A stretch of DNA of 7,875 bases from Verrucomicrobiota bacterium (GCA_028872645.1 JAPKDK010000131.1:1-7875), one strand, 5' to 3'; positions 1 through 6,225 are shown, numbered from the stretch's first letter. A program made the numbers and translations. The notes: generated by a model not told the origin, from the letters alone.

Positions 1-1182
1 TTGGGATTGTTGCTGACTGGTTTGGCGCTCGCGAATGGCGGTGTCGATGGAGTCCTGTATGGTACGTTTTTCAACCACGTGTTGCGTGGCACGATCCAGC
101 GAATGACCCGAATCGCCGAGCTGTTGATTGATGCCTTCCAGGTCGGCGTCCACTTGCTTTCGGCGTTCCTGCGCGCCGGCGATGTCGGTCTCGGCTTCGG
201 CGTGTTGGGTGGTCAATTCCTCCATCCGGTGCTCGTTAAACTGAATGCGGTTTTCGTGGCGGTCAGTTTCGGATTTCAGCTCGAGCCCTTTGGTTTGTGC
301 GACGTTGACCTGGCGGTCGAGGTCGGCCAGCAATTCACGCAGACGCTTGAGCGCAGCTTCTTCCTCGATGATGCCGCTGGAATGGTTCTCCAATTCATCG
401 CGAATCTGGCCGGACTCTTCGCGGATGGAATTCAGTGCGGCATCAATAGCATCAAAATTGTGGCGGGCAAGCTGCGTCTCAAGATGCTTCAGCTCGTCCA
501 TGATTTTCTGAAAACGCCGCGCCTTGCCAGCTTGGCGTTGGAGCGAACCAATCTGGCGCTTCACTTCGCGAATGGTGTCATCGAGCCGTAATAAATTTTG
601 CTCCGTGTAATCGAGCTTGCGCAGCGCTTCTTTTTTCTGCTGTTTAAATTTGGTGATGCCCGCCGCTTCCTCAATCACCGCCCGGCGTTCTACCGGCCGA
701 CTTTGGATAATGTTCGTGATTTGGCCCTGCGCCATGATGCTGTAACTATTGCGCCCGACGCCGGTGCCCATGAAAAGTTGCTGCACATCGCGCAGCCGGC
801 AGCCGGTGCCGTTGAGAAAATATTCGCTACCGCCATCACGAAACACGCGCCGCGTGACGGTGACTTCGTTGAAATTCAAATCCACCCCAGCGGCACTGAG
901 GTTCGCCTCATCCACATCGCCAATGGTGAGTGACACCTCAGCCATTCCGATCGCCTTGCGTCCGCGCGGCCCGTCGGTGCCGCTGAAAATAACATCAGCC
1001 ATTTCGCCGCCGCGCAGCGCCTTGGCCGACTGCTCGCCAAGCACCCAGCGGATGGCATCGGAAATGTTAGACTTGCCGCAGCCATTGGGACCAACGACGG
1101 CGGTGATGCCGGGTTCAAAATTGAGCGTTGTTTTGTCGGCAAAGCTCTTAAACCCAATCGCCTTTAGGCTTTTCAAATACAT
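1..1182 (-). CDS. smc: Chromosome segregation ATPase SMC, N-terminal part (cut by window edge)
   Basis: SMC is the ATPase core of the bacterial condensin (SMC-ScpAB) that organises and segregates the chromosome. The minus-strand frame is open from the ATG at 1182 to base 1, giving 394 residues with no stop. It begins MYLKSLKAIGFKSF, the usual SMC opening. Walker A is GPNGCGKS at residues 31-38, followed by SNISDAIRWVLGEQSAKALR (Q-loop region) and GGEMADVIFSGT. The head continues to about residue 170 (MAQGQI, then EEAAGITKFKQQKKEAL). From there on it is Glu/Arg/Lys/Gln-rich heptad sequence, the start of the coiled-coil arm. The hinge, second coiled coil and C-terminal Walker B/signature half lie outside the window, since full SMC is about 1,150-1,200 residues. 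The start is fixed by a full-consensus Shine-Dalgarno. It lies 158 nt downstream of the WYL gene on the same strand. Identification is secure. Confidence 0.97.
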   Translation of the reverse strand, partial: MYLKSLKAIGFKSFADKTTLNFEPGITAVVGPNGCGKSNISDAIRWVLGEQSAKALRGGEMADVIFSGTDGPRGRKAIGMAEVSLTIGDVDEANLSAAGVDLNFNEVTVTRRVFRDGGSEYFLNGTGCRLRDVQQLFMGTGVGRNSYSIMAQGQITNIIQSRPVERRAVIEEAAGITKFKQQKKEALRKLDYTEQNLLRLDDTIREVKRQIGSLQRQAGKARRFQKIMDELKHLETQLARHNFDAIDAALNSIREESGQIRDELENHSSGIIEEEAALKRLRELLADLDRQVNVAQTKGLELKSETDRHENRIQFNEHRMEELTTQHAEAETDIAGAQERRKQVDADLEGINQQLGDSGHSLDRATQHVVEKRTIQDSIDTAIRERQTSQQQSQ

Positions 1183-1186
1183 TTGG

Positions 1187-1194
1187 ACCTCCTT
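1187..1194 (-). promoter_or_regulatory. Consensus Shine-Dalgarno of smc
   Basis: On the minus strand this reads AAGGAGGT, a full match to the anti-Shine-Dalgarno, 4 nt before the smc ATG. It decides the smc start. It stands out because cysK, rho and the WYL gene show no comparable site. Confidence 0.85.
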
Positions 1195-1340
1195 GTGCCT
1201 TGCCGAGCGGAACACTGGCAACCAAAAACCCCCAAGATAATGTGTAAGTTATCCACATCCACCCCCACGGGCGGTTTTCCGTCGAATTCAGACAGCAAAT
1301 GTTTTAGTGGATTTCGGGCGGTTGGCGAGCGCGAAAATGG

Positions 1341-2354
1341 TTATTCCCCCAGAATGGCCTTGGCCTCAGCTTGGACGGATTCCAGCAATTCCGCCGGAGC
1401 CAAAACTTTGGCTTGGCCACCCCAGCCGAGAATCCATCGGCGGATGTCGGTGAGGTGGCTCAACTTGAGTGAAATTTCAACGCATCCATTTTTTAATTCC
1501 TTGAGCTTTTGGGTGGGATGCCATTTTTTTTCGCGGATGAAGGGCGCGGCGGTCTTGGTGAATTGGATCCGGATGTCGTAGGATTCATCACTGGAGAAAG
1601 GGCCAAAGGCGCCTTCGAGATGTTGGTCGAGGGAAAAAGAATCAGGCCGCTTGAATTTTTGACCGGTGATCGTTGCCGATTCTATTCGCGCGGGAACAAA
1701 GCATCGAATGTCATTCTGTTTATGGTCGTAGGCGTACAGGTACCAATCGTTATTAATGTTGGCAATCTGGTAGGGGTCGATAATCCGTTTCTCAGGCGCG
1801 GCGTTGGGCTTGGTGTAAAAAATTTCTAACTGGCGGCCCTTGGCCACGGATTTGAACAGCAGATCAAATATTTTTTCGTTCACATTTACCTTGCCGGTGC
1901 TGCGAATATCTAGGGCATCATCCCAGTCGCTGAGCCGCATGGAAACTGTGTCGGGCAGGGATTCAGAAATTTTCTTAAAGGCGGTGCTTAATTGTTTTTC
2001 AAAAACCGTGCCACGATATTGTTGCAGCACTTTTTCAGCTACGAGCAATGCGAAGAGTTCACCTTCGTCAATTTGCAGCATGGGAAACGAATCAACTGGC
2101 GCGGTGTAGTGATAGCCGTTTCGAAGGGCATCGTATTCAATGGGCAAGATAAACCGGTCGCGCATAAACCCGATGTCGCGATGGATGGTTTTGGTGGTGA
2201 CCTCCAGTTTTTTTGAAAGCGAGGTAGCGTTGGGGTAGTTGCCCCGCTGCAACATATCGTGAATTTGCAGCATCCGCGCATAAGGCGGGCGCGATTTTAA
2301 TTCGGCCGGGCGACCGCGCTTGGTTTTTTTTGGGGCCCCCTTGGTGCGTGCCAT
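1341..2354 (-). CDS. WYL-domain transcriptional regulator with N-terminal HTH
   Basis: 337 residues, about the usual length for HTH-WYL-WCX regulators (YafY/PafC-like). A very basic tail (residues 1-23) contains KRGRP at 12-16, which resembles an AT-hook core. A winged HTH of the HTH_11/DeoR type spans about 25-84, with recognition helix TTKTIHRDIGFMRD at 53-66 and wing NGYHYT at 79-84. The WYL domain covers about 155-225, with DP at 193-194, DWYLYAYD around the WYL triad at 204-206, and R217/F219/R223 in the pattern of the family's ligand-binding face. The C-terminal WCX-like part ends at 337. WYL domains are known to sense ligands, including single-stranded DNA or nucleotides in some members; the ligand here cannot be read. 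The start is the ATG at 2354, 12 nt after the rho stop, without a recognisable Shine-Dalgarno, so translational coupling to rho is plausible. Confidence 0.9.
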   Translation of the reverse strand: MARTKGAPKKTKRGRPAELKSRPPYARMLQIHDMLQRGNYPNATSLSKKLEVTTKTIHRDIGFMRDRFILPIEYDALRNGYHYTAPVDSFPMLQIDEGELFALLVAEKVLQQYRGTVFEKQLSTAFKKISESLPDTVSMRLSDWDDALDIRSTGKVNVNEKIFDLLFKSVAKGRQLEIFYTKPNAAPEKRIIDPYQIANINNDWYLYAYDHKQNDIRCFVPARIESATITGQKFKRPDSFSLDQHLEGAFGPFSSDESYDIRIQFTKTAAPFIREKKWHPTQKLKELKNGCVEISLKLSHLTDIRRWILGWGGQAKVLAPAELLESVQAEAKAILGE

Positions 2355-2366
2355 GGGAGGGATGCT

Positions 2367-3497
2367 CTAGGTTTTCAGCTTGGAAAGCAATTCCGCGTTG
2401 GTGCCGTGTTTTTTCAACGCGCCAATGAGGGTTTCCATTGCTTGGACGGGATCGAGATCAATCATTGTCCGCCTGAGCTTGTGGATGGCATCGAGGTGTT
2501 CTTCGGGGAAGAGCTTCTCCTCTTTGCGAGTGCCGCTTTTGGGGATGTCGATGGCGGGATAAAGGCGTCGTTCAGCGAGTTTTTTGTCGAGGATCAGCTC
2601 CATATTACCGGTGCCTTTAAACTCCTGAAAGATCAGCTCGTCCATGCGACTTCCGGTGTCTACCAATGCCGTGGCAAGAATGGTGAGCGAGCCGCCATTT
2701 TCGATATTGCGGGCGGCAGCAAACATTCGGCGGGGAATTTCCAGCGCGCGCGCGTCCACGCCGCCGGACATCGTGCGGCCACTTCCAGTGTTTACATTAT
2801 TGTAAGCGCGCGCGATGCGGGTGATTGAATCCATCAACATAAACACATCCTGCCCGCACTCGACCATTCGGCGGCAACGCTCGATCATAAAACGCGAAAG
2901 GCGAACGTGTGTTTCGAGATCCATGTCGTTGGAGGAGGCGACCACTTCGGCATCCACGGAGCGCTCGAAGTCGGTGACTTCCTCGGGGCGCTCGTCGATG
3001 AGCATCACGATGGTTTTCACCTCGGGATGGTTGGTGGTAACGGCGTTGCAAATTTGCTTGAGGATGGTCGTCTTGCCCGTGCGCGGGGGCGAAACAATCA
3101 TGCCGCGGGTGCCCTTGCCGATGGGGGTGACAAGATCGATAATGCGAGTTTCAATGCTGTCGGGCTCGGTCTCGAGATTAAATTTATCAAGCGGATCGAT
3201 GGTAGTGAGGTTTTCGAATCGCGAACATTCGGTATACTTCTTGAACGGCATTTCGTTCACGGTGTGAATCTCCTTGAGCTGTGGGCTGTGCCCCTTGTGT
3301 GGCGGCACGAGTCGGCCTTGAACGTGGCAGCCTTCGCGGAGGTAATGGCGCCGGATGGTATCGGGCGTCACAAAGATGTCGGTGGGTTTGGACTGGAACC
3401 GGTTGCCCGGGGAACGCAGAAAGCCAAAGCCCTTGTCGGAGATTTCCAAGTAGCCTCCGCCTTCTTCGGGCCACTCGGTTTTATTGTTATTTCCCAT
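2367..3497 (-). CDS. rho: Transcription termination factor Rho, short form lacking the N-terminal helical domain
   Basis: Rho is a hexameric RNA-dependent ATPase/translocase that ends transcription at untranslated RNA. Residue numbers count from the ATG at 3497 (376 aa). The primary RNA-binding cold-shock fold opens at about 14 with YLEISDKGFGFLRS (RNP1-like). Walker A is PPRTGKTT at 137-144, DERPEEVT lies at 168-175, and Walker B is FMLMD at 219-223. The Q-loop region is YNNVNTGSGRTMSGGVDA at 232-249 and the R-loop is FKGTGNMEL at 292-300. E. coli Rho has about 40 extra N-terminal residues (Rho_N); here only about 13 precede the RNA-binding domain. Two positions that are Lys in E. coli (K181 before the P-loop Gly and K283 of the Q-loop) are Arg here (R139, R241). 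A TTG at 3518 would add 7 hydrophobic residues; I prefer the ATG. Neither start has a clear Shine-Dalgarno. Confidence 0.96.
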   Translation of the reverse strand: MGNNNKTEWPEEGGGYLEISDKGFGFLRSPGNRFQSKPTDIFVTPDTIRRHYLREGCHVQGRLVPPHKGHSPQLKEIHTVNEMPFKKYTECSRFENLTTIDPLDKFNLETEPDSIETRIIDLVTPIGKGTRGMIVSPPRTGKTTILKQICNAVTTNHPEVKTIVMLIDERPEEVTDFERSVDAEVVASSNDMDLETHVRLSRFMIERCRRMVECGQDVFMLMDSITRIARAYNNVNTGSGRTMSGGVDARALEIPRRMFAAARNIENGGSLTILATALVDTGSRMDELIFQEFKGTGNMELILDKKLAERRLYPAIDIPKSGTRKEEKLFPEEHLDAIHKLRRTMIDLDPVQAMETLIGALKKHGTNAELLSKLKT

Positions 3498-3563
3498 AAT
3501 AAAAATTGGTATGTGCAAACCAAACGAAACAGGATGGCCTGCATCGAGACAATCGAACGGGGA

Positions 3564-3619
3564 TACCCTTCGCGGACTGAATCCGTGACGGAGGCGTTAG
3601 CCGCGAACATTTAAGGGTA
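3564..3619. repeat. Nested inverted repeats upstream of rho
   Basis: In the 159-nt cysK-rho gap, three dyads nest around one centre. TCCGT/ACGGA lies at 3582-3586/3588-3592, TTCGCGG/CCGCGAA at 3569-3575/3601-3607, and TACCCTT/AAGGGTA at 3613-3619 pairs with 3564-3570 across a 5-nt offset. No T-run follows on either strand, so it is not an intrinsic terminator. The outer right arm overlaps the proposed rho -10. It may be an operator or a structured part of the rho leader; the pairing is visible, the function is inference. Confidence 0.5.
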
Positions 3620-3637
3620 AGTCTGTGCGGCTGGCAA
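3609..3637 (-). promoter_or_regulatory. Candidate sigma70-type promoter of rho
   Basis: On the minus strand TTGCCA (3637-3632) is followed after exactly 17 nt by TTAAAT (3614-3609). These match the -35 consensus at 5 of 6 and the -10 consensus at 4 of 6 positions. Initiation near 3602 would give rho an untranslated leader of about 105 nt. No intrinsic terminator follows cysK, so read-through from cysK is also possible. Confidence 0.4.
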
Positions 3638-3656
3638 CACTTTTTTCAGGTAAATT

Positions 3657-4664
3657 TTATGCGTCAGGATCTTGCACCGGCAGTTCTGTGACCGCCGTGC
3701 GGGCTTCCTCCGCCAGCGGAGTGCTCAGATAGCGTTCACCGGTGGAAGGCGCGATGGTCACAATTGTCTTACCGGCATTCTCCGGGCGGCGGGCCACCTC
3801 CAGCGCGGCCACTACGTTTGCGCCGGTGGAAATGCCGCATAGGATGCCTTCGGTTTTAGCCAGCTCGCGGGCCATTGCGAAGGAGTCGTCATTGCTGACC
3901 TTGATGCACTCAGCAATTTGTTCGGTGCCATCCTCCGCCTTGAGGTGAAGATTGCTCGGCACGAAACCGGCACCGGTGCCTTGAATTTTGTGCGGCCCCG
4001 GCGTGAGTTCCTCGCCCACGATGGTTTGGGAAATCACAGGTGAATCTGCGGGCTCCACGGCGATGCCCTGAAATGATTCTTTGCGCGAGTGAATGGCTTC
4101 GTAGCAACCCGTGAGTGTGCCGCCGGTGCCCACACCGGCGACGACGAAATCCACCGCGCCATCGGTGTCCTCCCAAATTTCCTCCGCGGTGGTTTTGCGG
4201 TGGATGGCTGGATTGGCCGGGTTTTCAAATTGTTGAGGGATCCAGGCGTTCGGCGTCTTGGCGGCCAGTTTCTCCGCCATTGCGATTGCCCCTTTCATCC
4301 CTTTTGCGGCGGGCGTAAGCACAAGCTCCGCGCCCAACATCACCAGTAACGTGCGGCGTTCGAGTGACATGCTCTCGGGCATCGTGAGGATGAGCGAATA
4401 GCCTTTGGCGGCGGCCACAAAGGCGAGAGCAATGCCGGTGTTCCCACTGGTGGGCTCAATGATGATGGTATCCTTTGTGAGGGTGCCGTTGGCTTCCGCC
4501 GCCTCGATCATGGACATGCCGATGCGATCCTTCACGCTGGAGAGCGGGTTGAAGAATTCGCACTTGAGCAGCACGGTGGCGTCGATGCCTTCAGTGACTT
4601 TGTTGAGCCGGACGAGCGGAGTGCCGCCGACGGTTTGCACGATGTTGTCGTAGATTTTACCCAT
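3657..4664 (-). CDS. cysK: Cysteine synthase A (O-acetylserine sulfhydrylase)
   Basis: This PLP enzyme makes L-cysteine from O-acetylserine and sulfide in the cytoplasm, the last step of sulfur assimilation. It has 335 residues, slightly longer than the usual 310-325. TVGGTPLVRL lies at 11-20. The PLP-binding lysine is K45 in NPLSSVKDR, the substrate-binding TSGNTG loop is at 72-77, and the phosphate-gripping GVGTGGTLTG is at 177-186. QQFENPANP at 144-152 favours CysK over CysM. The end carries the conserved STGERYLST. The ATG at 4664 gives the canonical MGKIYDNI opening. An in-frame extension upstream to 4916 runs through an intrinsic terminator and structured RNA and has no family resemblance, so I reject it. 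No Shine-Dalgarno is visible and the only 5' context is the RNA terminator 78 nt away. No substrate-specific regulatory element is recognised. Identification is firm; CysK versus a close relative such as cystathionine beta-synthase-like is settled by length and motifs. Confidence 0.95.
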   Translation of the reverse strand: MGKIYDNIVQTVGGTPLVRLNKVTEGIDATVLLKCEFFNPLSSVKDRIGMSMIEAAEANGTLTKDTIIIEPTSGNTGIALAFVAAAKGYSLILTMPESMSLERRTLLVMLGAELVLTPAAKGMKGAIAMAEKLAAKTPNAWIPQQFENPANPAIHRKTTAEEIWEDTDGAVDFVVAGVGTGGTLTGCYEAIHSRKESFQGIAVEPADSPVISQTIVGEELTPGPHKIQGTGAGFVPSNLHLKAEDGTEQIAECIKVSNDDSFAMARELAKTEGILCGISTGANVVAALEVARRPENAGKTIVTIAPSTGERYLSTPLAEEARTAVTELPVQDPDA

Positions 4665-4742
4665 GATTGGAAAGTGGTGAGGGCTGATTGAGCACGGAAT
4701 AAGAGGTTCGGGCAAGCACAATTGGTGATGATGATCTGTGTG

Positions 4743-4782
4743 AAAACAAAAGGTCCCTGCCGGACCGAAGTCCAGCAGGGAC
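4743..4782 (-). terminator. Strong Rho-independent terminator
   Basis: In minus-strand RNA the stem GUCCCUGCUGGAC pairs with GUCCGGCAGGGAC, 13 bp including one U-G wobble, closed by a UUCG tetraloop. The tail CUUUUGUUUU follows directly (4752-4743). The plus-strand reading has no T-run, so the direction is unambiguous. It lies 78 nt before the cysK start and ends the structured RNA upstream. Confidence 0.93.
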
Positions 4783-5818
4783 AAATTGGGGGGTGGGCGT
4801 TCGCCACACGCTCTTTCCCGATGCAACCATTGGGCACCCGCAATGCGGGTCGGTTGCTCCCCGACGCCATTCTCCGTGACTCGCGGAGTTGTCGGCCTCA
4901 TAGCAGGGCCGTTCAAGGCCTTTCGGCGCTTGAATTGTTGGGTGAGGTTTATAAGCCCGCTTCAGCCAGTGGTTGCGGCCGCTGACCTGCGGACCAGGCT
5001 TGGACGCGGATGTGAACTATTCACCTCCAAGCCATCTAGCATGGGTCGGCCACCGTTTTTGACGGTGCGTTGGCCCTTGCCACGGGTCTCGCCTCTTACC
5101 CCTCAGATTACCATTTCGTTCACATGGCAGCGCTACAGTTTTTGTATCGCCACCGCGTCGGATGGTTTTCACAGCCGTTGTCTTGGGCTCGTGTCCATCC
5201 CGACGGGAACCCCAGATTTGTCCCTCCTTTCGGAGGATTTCGTCTGGCTGGCCGTTTCCGGCCAATTTTTGTTTCCCGCCGTGCTGATGCTGCAGTAGGT
5301 AATCACACCCTATGGGCAACTGCGTTCGGTGCTCGCTCGAAACGTGCTCGCACGTACTTGACTCAGTTTAACGCTTCCCGAAGGTTGCGTAAACCGGGCT
5401 ATGTCCAGCAACTGTCACGGGTTACCGGGTTCACCGAAGTGAGCCTGATGCGTACAGCGCTTTTTATAACCAGCTCGGGGCGGCTTCTTGCCGGGCTTGC
5501 GCCCGTATGTTTCGCCCCTAACCTCTTGAGTGAATTTTTCGCATTCAATGACGTGCGACCGCCACCGTCCACTCAAGTGAACTGTGCCTTTTCCGCGCTC
5601 GACCTTCTCGTTTCGTTAAGGCCATCCGATCACCGAAGTGACGTTCAAGCCGAATCTCATCGCGAATCCGTGGCGTTTCAAAGGGGGCAGTCGAATCAGC
5701 CTCGCCTGCCCTTTCGCCCAGTTCTCCTGGGATTTATCCTGAGAGTTTCCTGCCGATTTCCCGGCACTTCACTCTGTTCTTTCAAGGAACCTTAGCTCCG
5801 TCGATTGCTCGTGGAACT
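4743..5818 (-). ncRNA. Large structured non-coding RNA candidate, about 1.07 kb, class unknown
   Basis: No credible protein lies here, yet at least 20 local stems are visible. Plus-strand coordinates in RNA 5'-to-3' order: 5776-5790; 5751-5766; 5717-5731; 5685-5711; 5630-5641 (UUCG); 5525-5532/5570-5577, 8 bp, enclosing 5550-5569; 5477-5482/5513-5518 enclosing 5492-5505 (GCAA); 5431-5442 (UUCG); 5371-5390 (UUCG with an AA/AA internal loop); 5342-5355; 5249-5264 (GAAA); 5212-5247 enclosing 5223-5236 (GAAA); 5160-5165/5195-5200; 5130-5150; 5111-5127; 5051-5067; 4997-5004/5026-5033 enclosing 5012-5024; 4912-4934 (GAAA); 4861-4895 enclosing 4872-4888; 4823-4857 enclosing 4836-4850; then the terminator. 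Loops are GNRA/UUCG only when read on the minus strand. The ends come from an extended -10 and the terminator. The boundary at 5818 is approximate. The sequence lacks RNase P, tmRNA, intron and rRNA signatures. Function is unknown. Confidence 0.78.
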
Positions 5819-5824
5819 AAGAAC

Positions 5825-5833
5825 AATATAGCA
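5825..5833 (-). promoter_or_regulatory. Extended -10 promoter element of the large RNA
   Basis: The minus strand reads TGCTATATT, matching TGnTATAAT except one base. Initiation about 7 nt on falls at 5818-5817, just before the first RNA stem. No good -35 hexamer lies 15-18 nt upstream, which extended -10 promoters can tolerate. Placement fits the RNA, but the motif alone is weak evidence. Confidence 0.45.
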
Positions 5834-5980
5834 CGTTCCCAGAAGTTGACCGCTAGATTTTGTGAACAGGTTATGCCTAAATCTTGATGGGTCATGGAGA
5901 TTTACACTAAAGAAATACCTTGTTGCTAAGGGCTCAAAGAGTCGCTTGTGAAAAGTTTCTCAAGCAGTCTGAAAACAAGG

Positions 5981-6018
5981 ATTGGGTTTGTGAATAAATC
6001 TGAAATTGGGTTCACGAA
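5981..6018 (+). repeat. Short imperfect direct repeat in the spacer between the RNA and the small basic gene
   Basis: ATTGGGTTTGTGAA (5981-5994) recurs as ATTGGGTTCACGAA (6005-6018), 11 of 14 identical. The 258-nt spacer 5819-6076 otherwise shows only the promoter-like element and three TGTGAA-type 9-mers. No gene is visible in it. Confidence 0.4.
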
Positions 6019-6037
6019 AACACCCCGTTGGAGGGGG
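6017..6037 (-). terminator. Weak terminator-like hairpin after the small basic gene
   Basis: Minus-strand RNA reads CCCCC, a short loop, GGGG, then UGUUUU. The stem is only 4 GC pairs and the U-run is short. It lies 40 nt past the stop of the small basic gene and would be its natural 3' end, but it is marginal. Confidence 0.25.
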
Positions 6038-6076
6038 CTTGCGGAGCGACGGGAGTGCCGACGGTTGGCAGCGAGT

Positions 6077-6172
6077 TTACTTGGTGGCCTTGCTTTTGGT
6101 GTTGGACTTTTTGCGTTTGAGATAGTCGGCGCGACGCCGGCGTTTTTGTACTTTGTTGGTTTGTTGACCCAT
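6077..6172 (-). CDS. Tiny Lys/Arg-rich protein (31 aa), possibly ribosome- or nucleic-acid-associated
   Basis: The ATG at 6172 opens 31 codons ending in TAA at 6077. The product starts MGQQTNKVQKRRRRADYLKR and continues with more Lys, Ser and Thr: 13 of 31 residues are Lys or Arg and only one (D16) is acidic. A good Shine-Dalgarno, AGAGGAAG (6189-6182), lies 9 nt upstream, which most genes here lack. No signal peptide or membrane segment is present. The composition is that of tiny ribosomal or RNA-binding proteins such as bTHX or bS22, but I see no specific match to them. I have an impression that similar short proteins recur in Verrucomicrobia-like genomes, which I cannot verify here. It stands alone, divergent from the lipoprotein gene with 53 bp between starts, and is followed by a weak hairpin. 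A random ORF of this length is possible; the Shine-Dalgarno and strongly biased composition argue for a gene. Confidence 0.65.
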   Translation of the reverse strand: MGQQTNKVQKRRRRADYLKRKKSNTKSKATK

Positions 6173-6225
6173 GGTGAATTACTTCCTCTTTACTGAATTT
6201 GGTTTTCCGTGTTGCCTTGCGGAGT

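Noticed and set aside
1..933. Plus-strand reading frames of 196 and 111 residues
   Set aside because: Both are exact antisense shadows of the smc frame, which carries clear SMC motifs.
1268..1323. Direct repeat CGGGCGGTT (1268-1276 and 1315-1323) in the WYL-smc gap
   Set aside because: Nine GC-rich bases twice in a GC-rich gap is not convincing, and no terminator or operator symmetry accompanies it.
4665..4916. 84-residue N-terminal extension of CysK from a TTG
   Set aside because: It would translate the terminator hairpin and U-tract, while the ATG at 4664 matches the normal CysK N-terminus.
5017..5319. 100-residue minus-strand reading frame inside the large RNA
   Set aside because: Its codons coincide with the stem-loops, there is no Shine-Dalgarno, and the product has no domain-like character. 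It is best explained as an open frame in structured RNA.
5070..5795. 241-residue plus-strand reading frame
   Set aside because: It is antisense to the RNA, low in recognisable protein features, and loops read on this strand are UUUC/UUGC/CGAA instead of stable tetraloops.
4743..5818. RNase P RNA (rnpB) as identity of the large RNA; GGTAAGAG near 5091-5098 resembles an RNase P fragment
   Set aside because: The near-universal 5' GAGGAAAGUCC and 3' ACAGA...GGCUUA blocks are absent and the transcript is more than twice the usual size.
4743..5818. tmRNA; GGCTGATTCGACTG near 5688-5701 recalls a tmRNA 5' end
   Set aside because: It is internal to the RNA, no GGUUCGA T-arm or CCA end follows, and no tag-like reading frame ending in hydrophobic Ala residues is seen.
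4743..5818. Group II or group I intron
   Set aside because: No GUGYG 5' end paired with a domain V (AGC triad, GAAA loop, 2-nt bulge), no reverse transcriptase or homing nuclease, and no interrupted gene at the flanks. The 4823-4857 stem is the closest shape but has the wrong loop and bulge.
6164..6192. Plus-strand promoter for the lipoprotein operon (TTGACC near 6164)
   Set aside because: The -35 is good, but the -10 candidates at 17-19 nt spacing are poor and the site lies inside the small basic gene.
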